From NCBI GenBank assembly GCA_947461595.1, contig CANHLZ010000005.1, forward strand, positions 1-32,737: a stretch of DNA of 32,737 nucleotides, read 5' to 3'. Source of the DNA: Bacteroidota bacterium (lineage in GTDB: Bacteria > Bacteroidota > Bacteroidia > Chitinophagales > Chitinophagaceae). The notes under the pieces were generated by a model, which saw only the letters and a list, made by a program, of their open reading frames with translations, had not been told where the DNA came from and searched no databases. Shown piece by piece: positions 1-9,178 of this stretch; positions within the stretch are counted from its first letter, which is position 1; every line of letters starts with the position of its first letter. A program made the position numbers and the translations under genes.

Positions 1-52
1 TAAAACTTGCAGCAACTAGCAATAGCCCAAAAACAATTTTTTTATATTTCAT
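1..52 (-). CDS. N-terminus of a SusD/RagB-like outer-membrane lipoprotein (truncated by window start)
   Basis: Reverse strand reads ATG AAA TAT AAA AAA ATT GTT TTT GGG CTA... = MKYKKIVFGLLLVAASF, a signal-peptide-like start immediately downstream of a SusC gene, the usual susCD order. The SusD identity is from context only. Confidence 0.55.
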   Translation of the reverse strand, partial: MKYKKIVFGLLLVAASF

Positions 53-71
53 AATATATCTTTTAAAATTT

Positions 72-3000
72 TTAGAATGTTACTTTTATGCTTACACCAT
101 AACGACGACTAGATGGACCTGTAATTGCTTCATATCCACGACCATTACCAACCCCTGTAGCAGAAGCTTCAGGATCAAAATGGACATATTTAGGAAAGTT
201 AGGCGCAAGGTACCATAAATTGGTTCCTGATAAGCTCAATGATAAGGATCCAAAAGGAGTTGTTGTCAAATATTTTGCTGGCAAATTATAAGACAAAGCA
301 GCTTCTCTAAGTTTTACAAAAGTAGCATCGTAGATAGCACTTTCATTGGGTGCACCGTTGGTGATACTATTACCATAAAATGCTTGAGAGGCAGAAATTT
401 GAACATTATTAGGTTGTCCATTTTCAAATACTCCAGGAAGTATTAATGGTAAATAACGATCAAATTGAGTATCTCTTGTTACACCACGACCAATTAAGGC
501 AGCAGCTGTACCAGAGTACATTTCTCCACCCACTGAATAATCCCATTGCATTTTAAAGCTAAAGGCTTTATAAGATACCGTGTTAATATTGGTTAAACGA
601 TATAAAGCATTTGGATCGCCAATTACTTTAATATCGCTACTAGCGATGTAGTTTCCATCAGCACCCACCAATCGAGTTCCATTGGCATCTTTTTCAAAAT
701 AGTCTGCCACAATTACACCATAAGGTTGGCCATTTTCAGCAAAAGTACCTTGGTTAGAATAACCGGATATATTAATACGAGTAATATCAGAAGGTATACC
801 TGAAACCATACTTCTATTAAGTGTATAAAGAACATCTGTATGCCATCTCCAATTTTTGCTTTTAATTACATCATAACCCAAAGCCATCTCAATACCTTTG
901 TTTTCTACATTACCAGCATTTATTTGAGTAGATGTAAAACCTGTAGATGGATCTAAGTCACGTCTTAAGATTTGATCATTCGCCACTTTTTGATAGAAAG
1001 TCAAATCTAAACTTAAGCGACTATTAAAGAACTTACCCTCCACACCAATTTCTTTCTCATTCAATAACTCTGGCTTTAAATTAGGATTAGGTAAGAAACT
1101 AGATAATGAATTATAATTAACATTGGTTCCACCTGCAGTGGTAAATATCTTAGTTCCAATAACCAACGCATTACGAGTTGAATAAGGATCAGGGAAATTC
1201 GCACTCGTTGAATAACCAACTCTTAATTTTAAGTAGTTGATGTATTTATTATTTTTCAAAGCTTCAATGGCTGAAGTAGGAATGTAAGACAAACTAGCAG
1301 AAGGATAAAAGATGCTTCTATTAGCAGATTCTACAGTTGAAGCCCAGCTATTACGACCACCAATGGTTAAATAAGAATAGTCTTTATATCCAACAGTACC
1401 TTGAGCAAAAATACCCAAACTTAAGTTAGAGCTTTTGTAGTTTATTTCTCCGCCATCTTCACCAGTTGTAAGGTGAGAAACGAAGTTATTATGACTCATT
1501 AATCCATATACTAATTGTTCTGTACTTCTTAAACCATTTTGAGAGAAATCACGACTTCTTGAATTAGCTCCCGCATCCACATTCACTGTGAAATCTTCGT
1601 TTAATCTTTTGTCATAATTTAAAATCACACTATGGTCCCAAATCATATTAGAAGCTGTACTTGTACGCAACACCCCTAATGGTTGGTAAACCCCTCCTTT
1701 ATTAGAAGAGTAGAAGTTAAACTCAGAGTATCCGTCAAAACCAGTTCTGTAGGTTAAATTTAAACCTTTAAGAATTTCATATTTTGCTGATACTTGACCA
1801 TAAGTTCTGTTGGTTTTATCTCCAGTAAATGTATTGTACAAATTCCAACGAGGATTTTGCATACCATTATCATTTCTATAGTAGATAGAACCATGTGTAG
1901 AAGGTAATTCATAAGGTAAACCCATTAAATCCATAGATGTTGGTGTAAACATTGTATTACCAAATACAGAAGCATTTGTCGGGTTATTACCGTAACCATC
2001 TGCAGTAGGAGGAGAAACTTGGTCTGTAATAGCAAAATTCACAGTACCGCTTACTGTAATTTTATTGGTTAATCTTGCATTACCTCCCATTCCAAATACA
2101 TTCTTAGTAAGGCCGTTACCTATTACATAACCTTTATCATCCGTATAACTATAACTTACATTGTAATTAGCGTTGTCAGTAGAACCCGCTAAGTTAATAG
2201 AGGTATTGTTCATAGATCCTTTTCTGAAAAATTCAGGTACACTATTATAATAGTGTACATAGTAAGGGGCAGCCTTATATTCAGGATACTCAACATTCCA
2301 AGGGGATCTATCATAAGGATGTTTTACAACTTGATTCTGCATCAAACCTCCCCAGTTACTAAAAAACGCAATACCCACTGAGTTATCAAAACCACCACCA
2401 TACATTGTATTGTATTCTGGTAATATTGCTTGAGTAGTAAACATAGACTGAGAAACAGTCACTTCTGTTTTCTTCTTTATTTTTTGAGTAGAACCATTCT
2501 TAGTAGTAATTAAGATTACACCATTACGACCTGCCTCACCATAAAGTGTAGTCGCACTCAAACCTTTTAATACGTTTAAGTTTTCAATAGTGTTAGGATC
2601 TAAATCTAAGAAACGGCTTGGTGTTTGGTTACCAAAAGTAAAATTAGAAGTAGCATTAGTACTTGCATCAAAAGGAACTCCATCCACAATAAACAATGGT
2701 TGAGAACCTCCTGTGATGGTACTGATACCTCTAATATTAATATTTGTACCAGATCCACTAAGACCACTTGTACTTAAGATATTTAAACCCGGTGCTTTAC
2801 CGCTTAATATTCTAGCAACATCTGTTTCGGCACTTAACTCTAATTGTTCTTTACCTACAGAAGATACAGCGTATCCTAAGGCCTTTTTTTCACGCTTGAT
2901 ACCAAGTGCTGTTACAACCACCTCACCTAATTCCTGGCTAAGATTTTTTAATGAAAAGTTAGTTACCGATTTTGCAGGTGCTTCTAGTTTTTGAAATCCT

Positions 3001-3227
3001 ACGCTCGAAACTTGCAAAATTGCACCACTTTTAACACTGATCTTGTACACACCATTTGCGTCAGTTAGTGTTTTGTTTTTTGTAGAACCTTTCTCTGATA
3101 CGAGTGCGCCTTCAACAGCAGCTCCCTTGTCGTCTGACACTTTTCCAGTTACAGTTGCGTTTTGTGCAATTGCAGCTTTAAAAGAGAAAAATGCAACAAA
3201 CAAACACCATAGTAGTTTTTTTCTCAT
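72..3227 (-). CDS. SusC/RagA family TonB-linked outer membrane protein
   Basis: 1051 aa; signal peptide, carboxypeptidase-like regulatory domain (ATVTGKVSDDKGAAVEGALV), plug motif (LDPNTIENLNVLKGLSATTLYGEAGRNGVILITTK), beta-barrel-type C-terminus ending in aromatic-rich VTF. Confidence 0.95.
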   Translation of the reverse strand: MRKKLLWCLFVAFFSFKAAIAQNATVTGKVSDDKGAAVEGALVSEKGSTKNKTLTDANGVYKISVKSGAILQVSSVGFQKLEAPAKSVTNFSLKNLSQELGEVVVTALGIKREKKALGYAVSSVGKEQLELSAETDVARILSGKAPGLNILSTSGLSGSGTNINIRGISTITGGSQPLFIVDGVPFDASTNATSNFTFGNQTPSRFLDLDPNTIENLNVLKGLSATTLYGEAGRNGVILITTKNGSTQKIKKKTEVTVSQSMFTTQAILPEYNTMYGGGFDNSVGIAFFSNWGGLMQNQVVKHPYDRSPWNVEYPEYKAAPYYVHYYNSVPEFFRKGSMNNTSINLAGSTDNANYNVSYSYTDDKGYVIGNGLTKNVFGMGGNARLTNKITVSGTVNFAITDQVSPPTADGYGNNPTNASVFGNTMFTPTSMDLMGLPYELPSTHGSIYYRNDNGMQNPRWNLYNTFTGDKTNRTYGQVSAKYEILKGLNLTYRTGFDGYSEFNFYSSNKGGVYQPLGVLRTSTASNMIWDHSVILNYDKRLNEDFTVNVDAGANSRSRDFSQNGLRSTEQLVYGLMSHNNFVSHLTTGEDGGEINYKSSNLSLGIFAQGTVGYKDYSYLTIGGRNSWASTVESANRSIFYPSASLSYIPTSAIEALKNNKYINYLKLRVGYSTSANFPDPYSTRNALVIGTKIFTTAGGTNVNYNSLSSFLPNPNLKPELLNEKEIGVEGKFFNSRLSLDLTFYQKVANDQILRRDLDPSTGFTSTQINAGNVENKGIEMALGYDVIKSKNWRWHTDVLYTLNRSMVSGIPSDITRINISGYSNQGTFAENGQPYGVIVADYFEKDANGTRLVGADGNYIASSDIKVIGDPNALYRLTNINTVSYKAFSFKMQWDYSVGGEMYSGTAAALIGRGVTRDTQFDRYLPLILPGVFENGQPNNVQISASQAFYGNSITNGAPNESAIYDATFVKLREAALSYNLPAKYLTTTPFGSLSLSLSGTNLWYLAPNFPKYVHFDPEASATGVGNGRGYEAITGPSSRRYGVSIKVTF

Positions 3228-3284
3228 GTTGTTGTTTTAAGTTTAATGTTATGAAAACCTAAGACCAAAAGGACTTAAGATTTT

Positions 3285-3292
3285 CAAATTTA
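3285..3292 (-). promoter_or_regulatory. Candidate Bacteroidetes -7 box (TAAATTTG) for the susC gene
   Basis: Minus strand TAAATTTG matches TAnnTTTG about 58 nt upstream of the susC ATG; no convincing -33 element seen. Confidence 0.3.
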
Positions 3293-3520
3293 TTAAACAA
3301 ATGTTAAAATGAAAAATTTTTTTTACCACTTTGTACGGTTTTATTAAACATAAACATTAAAAATTATATAAATTTATATATATTATATAATTATTTTATA
3401 TATAATAAACATTAATTAAACATATTAAGGTTAAAAAAATATAAATGTATAATTTATTATAAATAAATAAATTACGATTAATACTCAAATTTAAATATCC
3501 AATCTCATTATATTTACACC

Positions 3521-4891
3521 ATGAGCAAGTCTAAATCGGCTTTTTTTTGCAATAACTGCGGTTATGAATCCACCAAATGGGTGGGCAAATGCCCTTCCTG
3601 TAATGAGTGGAATACGTTTACCGAAGAACTCATTGATAGTGGCAAAGAAAAATTAGATAGTTGGGAAGGTTACCACAATAACCAAAAAGGTACCCAGGTT
3701 ATTTCCATCAACGAAGTAAACAGTTTAACAGAGAAAAGAATTGACAGTTCTGACCCTGAATTAAATCGTGTTTTAGGCGGAGGAATTGTACTTGGTTCTA
3801 TCGTACTTGTAGCAGGCGAACCTGGCATAGGAAAAAGTACTTTATTCTTGCAACAAGGGTTGATGATGAAAGATCAAATTGTTTTGTACATCAGTGGAGA
3901 AGAAAGTATTCAACAAATAAAAATGCGCGCCGATAGATTAAATTTGAAAAACGAAAACTTTTTCTTACTTACGGAAACGCATACTGGGCCTATATTTAAA
4001 GCCATCAAAAAATTAAAACCCACCGTAGTCATTGTCGATTCTATACAAACATTGGAATCCAATTTAATTGAAGCGGCTGCTGGAAGTGTTTCTCAAATAA
4101 AACAAACTGCTTCTGAATTTCAACGCTTTGCTAAAGAAACAGGCACCCCTGTTTTTTTAATTGGACACATCACCAAAGAAGGAACGATTGCTGGTCCAAA
4201 AATTTTAGAACACATGGTGGATACGGTGTTGCAATTTGAAGGAGATCGTCATTATGCTTATCGTATGTTAAGGACCTTGAAAAATCGTTTTGGAGGCACC
4301 AGCGAATTGGGAATATACGAAATGACTGGAGAAGGTATGAAAGTGGTTACCAATCCTTCTGCCTTCTTAATCGCTCAAAGAAATGAATCCCTTAGTGGTA
4401 GCACCATTGCCGCTTCCATGGAAGGAATGCGTCCCTTACTAATTGAAGTTCAAGCACTTGTAACACAAAGCGTGTACGGCACCCCACAAAGAACCGTTAC
4501 TGGTTTTGATTTAAGACGCTTACAATTACTATTAGCTGTACTAGAAAAACGAGGTGGTTTTGCCTTTGGTATGAAAGATGTTTTTGTAAATATTGCAGGG
4601 GGCTTAAAAATCGAAGACCCTTCCTTGGACTTGGCAATTATATTATCCTTGCTTTCTTCTTATGAAGACATACCATTGCCACAAGGGATTTGTTTTGCTG
4701 GCGAAGTGGGATTGAATGGAGAAATTAGAGCCGTCAATAGAATTCAACAGAGAATTGCAGAAGCAGAAAAATTAGGATTCGAAAAAATATATATCGCAGG
4801 ATTTAATAGCAAGGGACTGGACACCAAAAAAAATAACATTGAAATTGTAGCTATTGAAAGAGTGGATGAAGCGTATCAATTATTTTTCTAG
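3521..4891 (+). CDS. radA: DNA repair protein RadA
   Basis: 456 aa; N-terminal zinc finger CNNCGYESTKWVGKCPSC, Walker A GEPGIGKST, Lon-like C-terminal domain. Confidence 0.97.
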   Translation: MSKSKSAFFCNNCGYESTKWVGKCPSCNEWNTFTEELIDSGKEKLDSWEGYHNNQKGTQVISINEVNSLTEKRIDSSDPELNRVLGGGIVLGSIVLVAGEPGIGKSTLFLQQGLMMKDQIVLYISGEESIQQIKMRADRLNLKNENFFLLTETHTGPIFKAIKKLKPTVVIVDSIQTLESNLIEAAAGSVSQIKQTASEFQRFAKETGTPVFLIGHITKEGTIAGPKILEHMVDTVLQFEGDRHYAYRMLRTLKNRFGGTSELGIYEMTGEGMKVVTNPSAFLIAQRNESLSGSTIAASMEGMRPLLIEVQALVTQSVYGTPQRTVTGFDLRRLQLLLAVLEKRGGFAFGMKDVFVNIAGGLKIEDPSLDLAIILSLLSSYEDIPLPQGICFAGEVGLNGEIRAVNRIQQRIAEAEKLGFEKIYIAGFNSKGLDTKKNNIEIVAIERVDEAYQLFF

Positions 4892-5604
4892 TGCTGCTTT
4901 TTATTTACAATAAAGCAGTAGATTATACGCGGGCTTTTTTACATTTATTTTATCCGCATATTTGCTTAGAATGTGGTTCAGAGCAGCTTTCAAGTCATTC
5001 AGCTTTATGCACCGTCTGCGAAAATAATTTACCCTATACCAATTTTTTTACGATTGAAAATAATGTCATCGAAAAAGTTTTCTGGGGAAGATGTAAAATA
5101 AATGCAGCGGGTGCCGGTTTATTTTTTTCTAAAGATAGTATTGTGCAAATTTTAATTTTTGAATTAAAATACAAGCAAAATAAAAAAGCAGGTTGGTTCT
5201 TAGGTAGAATTATTGGTAGCTCCATTCAACAATTGAACCGTTTTAAAAAAATTGATCTGCTCATTCCTATTCCTATTTCTAGGAGAAAAGAAAGACAAAG
5301 AGGTTTTAATCAATCTATTATTATTTGTGAGGGCATACAAGAAATTTTACCTGCTTTAAAAATAGCTACCGTTTTAAAAAAGCCCAAATCCACCCGCAGC
5401 CAAACCTTTAAAGGAAGGTTGCAAAGAAGTAAACCATTAGCGCATTTATTTGAACTGACAGACCCCATTTCGCTTCAGGGAGCTAGCATTCTTCTTGTTG
5501 ACGACGTTATTACCACCGGGGCAACCATTGAAGCAGCTTGTCATTGCCTTTGGTTGGGCCAACCCCAATCAGTGTCCTTGGCCGCTGCCGCTTATACACT
5601 CTAG
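4891..5604 (+). CDS. ComF family phosphoribosyltransferase-like protein
   Basis: CxxC zinc-binding N-terminus (CLECGSE...CTVCENNLPY), PRPP motif ILLVDDVITTGAT; GTG start overlapping the radA stop by 1 nt. Confidence 0.9.
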   Translation: MLLFIYNKAVDYTRAFLHLFYPHICLECGSEQLSSHSALCTVCENNLPYTNFFTIENNVIEKVFWGRCKINAAGAGLFFSKDSIVQILIFELKYKQNKKAGWFLGRIIGSSIQQLNRFKKIDLLIPIPISRRKERQRGFNQSIIICEGIQEILPALKIATVLKKPKSTRSQTFKGRLQRSKPLAHLFELTDPISLQGASILLVDDVITTGATIEAACHCLWLGQPQSVSLAAAAYTL

Positions 5605-5653
5605 TCAACTTTTTAAAGGATAATTTGTTATTTTTAAAACTCAAAACCTACTT

Positions 5654-6178
5654 ATGAAATTTATTTTAAGCATTTTATTAATGGCCTTTAGCTTTAGCTT
5701 ATCAGCTCAAAGCATTCATACTTTTAATGTAAAAAGTATCGATGGTAGTACAATGAATTTAGCCAAGTATAAGGGCAAAAAAATACTCATTGTAAATACA
5801 GCATCTAAATGTGGCTATACACCACAATACGAAGCTTTGGAAAAAGTATATGAGCAATACAAAGACAAATTAGTAATTGTTGGATTCCCTTGTAATCAGT
5901 TTGGTGGACAAGAACCAGGTAGTAATGAAGACATTGTTGCCTTTTGTAAAAAAAATTATGGCGTCACTTTCCCATTGGCTGATAAGATAGATGTAAAAGG
6001 CGATAACACTGCCCCTATTTATCAATGGCTAACTCAAAAAGCAAAAAATGGCGTATTAGATGCAAGCATTGCTTGGAATTTTAATAAATTTTTAATTGAC
6101 GAAAATGGCAAAATGATTGCTTATTTTCCTAGCAATGTAAAACCAGACAGTGAGACTATTTTGTCTTATTTGAAATAA
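5654..6178 (+). CDS. Glutathione peroxidase family protein (Cys type, secreted/periplasmic)
   Basis: Signal peptide; NTASKCGYTPQYEALEKVYEQYKDK, FPCNQFGGQEPGSNEDI, and WNFNKFLID motifs. Confidence 0.93.
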   Translation: MKFILSILLMAFSFSLSAQSIHTFNVKSIDGSTMNLAKYKGKKILIVNTASKCGYTPQYEALEKVYEQYKDKLVIVGFPCNQFGGQEPGSNEDIVAFCKKNYGVTFPLADKIDVKGDNTAPIYQWLTQKAKNGVLDASIAWNFNKFLIDENGKMIAYFPSNVKPDSETILSYLK

Positions 6179-6221
6179 TTTTACAGGCCCCCTTTCATCA
6201 ACTATCCATTATCTTCGTTGC

Positions 6222-7424
6222 ATGTTATTAAGTGAAGTAATTGGACAAGAACCTTTAAAAAAACAATTGGTTCAAATGGTACAACAACAAAGGCTAAGTC
6301 ATGCCTTATTGTTTGTTGGGCCAGAAGGCTCAGGAGCGTTGCCTTTGGCCATTGCTTTTGCGCAATACATTGTCAGCATCCCTAATCCAAATAAATCAGA
6401 CGCAGCCGATTTATTTGGAGCCGCCGCCGATGTTGCTACCCCAGTAAAAAAATATAGCCCCGATGAAATTGCTGCCCTACCTGCTTATCACAGAGCGAGC
6501 AGTTTAATGCACCCCGATTTGCATTTTTCATTTCCTTCCATTACAGAAAAGCCAGGACAAAAAAATATTAGCGCCAATTTTATAGAAGAGTGGAGAGAGT
6601 TTATAAATATCTATCCTTACGGAAATGCTTTTGATTGGCTTCAATTTATTAAAGCCGAAAATAAGCAAGGGAATATTAGTGCCGACGAATGTGCAGAAAT
6701 TATTAAAAAACTTTCTTTTAAAAGTTTCGAAAGCGCGTATAAAGTTTTAGTACTTTGGATGCCAGAATATTTAGGCAAAGAAGGAAATAAATTATTAAAA
6801 TTAATTGAAGAGCCTCCAGACAATACTATTTTTTTATTAGTCGCCGCCAGTGAAGAAAATATTTTACCCACCATTTTAAGTAGATGTCAATTTATAAAAG
6901 TGCCCCGACTTTCCAAAGAAGCCATTGAGCAAGCTTTGATTTCAAAAGGAAAAATAGAGCCTGAAAAAGCAGGTCAAATAGCCTCCATGTCCGATGGAAA
7001 TTATCGAGAAGCTTTACACTTATTACAACATAGCGATGCCGACTTCTTAACTCAAATTAGAGAATGGCTCAATGCCATTCTAAAAAATGGTCCCGTTGCG
7101 CAGATGAAGTGGGTCGATGACATGAGCAAAATGGGGAGGGAGCCTCAAAAGCAGTTTTTGAAGTATTTTAACCATTTACTAGAACAAAGTATCCGTTTAA
7201 AAGTATTGGGTAATGACCTTCCAATGGACCCTGCTTTAAAGGATTTTGCCTTAAGGATCAATAAGATTGCGGGAGTGGGGCAAATGGAGGCCATTGTACA
7301 GGAAATAGACAAAGCCACCTATTATATTGAGCGCAATGCCAACGCAAAAATGCTATTTATGGCCTTGGGCATCAAGTTCTATCATATCATTCAGAACAAA
7401 ACCTTAATTTTGACAGAAGCATAG
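6222..7424 (+). CDS. holB: DNA polymerase III delta' subunit-like ATPase
   Basis: VIGQEPLKKQLVQMVQQQRLSHALLFVGPEGSG, KLLKLIEEPPDNTIFLLVA, ILSRCQ motifs. Confidence 0.85.
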   Translation: MLLSEVIGQEPLKKQLVQMVQQQRLSHALLFVGPEGSGALPLAIAFAQYIVSIPNPNKSDAADLFGAAADVATPVKKYSPDEIAALPAYHRASSLMHPDLHFSFPSITEKPGQKNISANFIEEWREFINIYPYGNAFDWLQFIKAENKQGNISADECAEIIKKLSFKSFESAYKVLVLWMPEYLGKEGNKLLKLIEEPPDNTIFLLVAASEENILPTILSRCQFIKVPRLSKEAIEQALISKGKIEPEKAGQIASMSDGNYREALHLLQHSDADFLTQIREWLNAILKNGPVAQMKWVDDMSKMGREPQKQFLKYFNHLLEQSIRLKVLGNDLPMDPALKDFALRINKIAGVGQMEAIVQEIDKATYYIERNANAKMLFMALGIKFYHIIQNKTLILTEA

Positions 7425-7496
7425 GTCGTGAAATGGAAAGAGAAGCTTAGCACCCATGCATGGTATTTTAATCATTAACAGTAGAATTTAGAATAT

Positions 7497-8873
7497 ATGG
7501 GATGTGGATCATGTGGAACAGGAACGCCTAACGGCTGTAAAAGCAATGGGGGTTGTAGTACTGGTGGCTGTAACAGACTAAACGTACATGATTGGCTTCG
7601 TGACCTGCCAATGGATGATGCAGCTACTCAATGCAAAGTAGTGGAGGTTAGTTTTAAACAAGGCAGTCGAAAAGAATTTTTCAAAAACACCACTTTACAA
7701 AACTTTGAGAAAGGCGACTATGTCACTGTGGAAGGTGTCAATGGATTTGACCTGGGCGAAATTGCCTTAACAGGCGAGTTAGTTAGATTACAATTAAAGA
7801 AAAGAGGGACGGATGAATTTAGTCCTGAGATGAAAAAAATTCTAAGACCTAGCAACGAAAGAGATTTAGAAACTTATCATATCAGTAAGAGTAGAGAAGC
7901 GGCCATGTTGGCTAGGAGCCGTGCCGCAGCCAGAGACCTTAGATTGGAGATGAAATTAAGTGAGGTGGAATTGCAAGCCGATGGTAAAAAAGGAACTTTC
8001 TTTTACACGGCAGATGACCGTATCGATTTTAGAGAATTAATCAGAACATTTGCGGGTGAGTTTAAAGTGAAAGTAGAGATGCGTCAAATTGGAATAAGAC
8101 AAGAAGCTGCAAAAGTAGGTGGCATAGGTAGTTGTGGTAGAGAATTATGTTGTAGTACTTGGTTGCACGATTTTAAAAGCGTCAACACCACAGCAGCACG
8201 TTATCAAAATTTATCCATCAATCAAACCAAATTAAGTGGCCAATGTGGTCGTTTAAAATGTTGTTTGAATTTTGAATTAGATACTTATTTAGATGCATTG
8301 CAGGCTTTCCCTGATTATGCCGATACTTTACAAACAGTGATGGGTCAAGCATTTTTAATTAAGAAAGATATTTTCAAAAATTTAATGTGGTACACTTTGC
8401 CTAATAACACAAAGCATTTCCCATTAACCATTGACCGTGTGGTAGAAATAAAACAATTAAACAAACAAGGTATTGCTGTTGAAGAATTACAAGCCATTGA
8501 GTTAATTGGTGGTAAACCAAAAGAAGTAGAACCTTCCTTTGTGGATGTAGTAGGTCAAATAAGCTTAAGAACATTAGAGAAAAATGATCGTCGTCGTAGA
8601 GATCAACAAAGAAATAACAACGATCGTAGACCCAACTTCAACGATAGGAATAATGATAGAGGTCAAGATCGCAACAACAATGCATCAGCAGGGCCTAGCA
8701 ATAGACCGAATAATGGGCCGAATAACAATAGACCCAATAGCCATTTCAACAGACCTAATCAAGGAGGCAACGGGCCAAGACCCAATATCAATAAAGGTCC
8801 AAGGCCTAATAATGGTCCTTCAAGACCCAATCAAGGTCCTTCTAATGCAACCTCCAATAATGAGCCAGCTTAA
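7497..8873 (+). CDS. PSP1-domain (RicT-like) protein with Cys-rich N-terminus and Asn/Pro/Arg-rich C-terminal tail
   Basis: GSCGRELCCSTWLHDF and GQCGRLKCCLNFE are typical PSP1/RicT cysteine motifs; tail is RPNNGPNNNRPN-like low complexity. Confidence 0.9.
   Translation: MGCGSCGTGTPNGCKSNGGCSTGGCNRLNVHDWLRDLPMDDAATQCKVVEVSFKQGSRKEFFKNTTLQNFEKGDYVTVEGVNGFDLGEIALTGELVRLQLKKRGTDEFSPEMKKILRPSNERDLETYHISKSREAAMLARSRAAARDLRLEMKLSEVELQADGKKGTFFYTADDRIDFRELIRTFAGEFKVKVEMRQIGIRQEAAKVGGIGSCGRELCCSTWLHDFKSVNTTAARYQNLSINQTKLSGQCGRLKCCLNFELDTYLDALQAFPDYADTLQTVMGQAFLIKKDIFKNLMWYTLPNNTKHFPLTIDRVVEIKQLNKQGIAVEELQAIELIGGKPKEVEPSFVDVVGQISLRTLEKNDRRRRDQQRNNNDRRPNFNDRNNDRGQDRNNNASAGPSNRPNNGPNNNRPNSHFNRPNQGGNGPRPNINKGPRPNNGPSRPNQGPSNATSNNEPA
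8590..8866 (+). repeat. Degenerate coding repeat region encoding an N/P/R/G-rich tail
   Basis: Recurrent AGACCCAAT / GGTCC-like units encode RPN/GPN/RPNNGP repeats at the C-terminus of the PSP1 protein. Confidence 0.7.
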
Positions 8874-8887
8874 TTAAAAAGCATTCA

Positions 8888-9160
8888 CTATTTTTTAGCT
8901 TTTTTTAATTTAATCAGCACCAAGCCATTTTTGTATTTAATTCCAAATTTTGCAACCGCATCTGGGCCTTTAAATACATTCATAGATTCAATCAAATTAG
9001 TATTTATTTTTATTACTTGATCGTATGGCATTTCTACACTATCTACTAAATAAGTACTTATACTCGGGTCATTTTTTGGTGTTTTGGCCTGTTGAGGTTC
9101 TTGTGCATTAAGTACCAAAATAGTCATCATCCCGATGGCTAAAATAAATGTCTTTTTCAT
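8888..9160 (-). CDS. Small secreted protein with a TonB-plug-like motif
   Basis: 90 aa; signal peptide MKKTFILAIGMMTILVLNAQ followed by KINTNLIESMNVFKGPDAVAKFGIKYKNGLVLIKLKK, resembling the plug segment of the SusC protein in this window. Confidence 0.75.
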   Translation of the reverse strand: MKKTFILAIGMMTILVLNAQEPQQAKTPKNDPSISTYLVDSVEMPYDQVIKINTNLIESMNVFKGPDAVAKFGIKYKNGLVLIKLKKAKK

Positions 9161-9178
9161 TACTTATTTTTTTATTGT

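Noticed and set aside
2713-3240. Two + strand ORFs (93 aa and 65 aa) antisense to susC
   Set aside because: They lie opposite a clear SusC coding frame and have no recognisable motifs; treated as antisense shadow ORFs.
5654-6178. Possible selenocysteine glutathione peroxidase
   Set aside because: The active-site codon is TGT (Cys) in ASKCGYT; there is no in-frame TGA.
7454-7463. CCATGCATGG 10-bp palindrome upstream of the PSP1 gene
   Set aside because: Short and isolated; expected by chance at this scale and not linked to any known motif.
8584-8877. 97-aa + strand ORF overlapping the end of the PSP1 gene in another frame
   Set aside because: It is a by-product of the low-complexity RPN/GPN repeat; the translation (IDPIAISTDLIKEATGQDPISIK...) has no recognisable family and the in-frame PSP1 gene explains the region.
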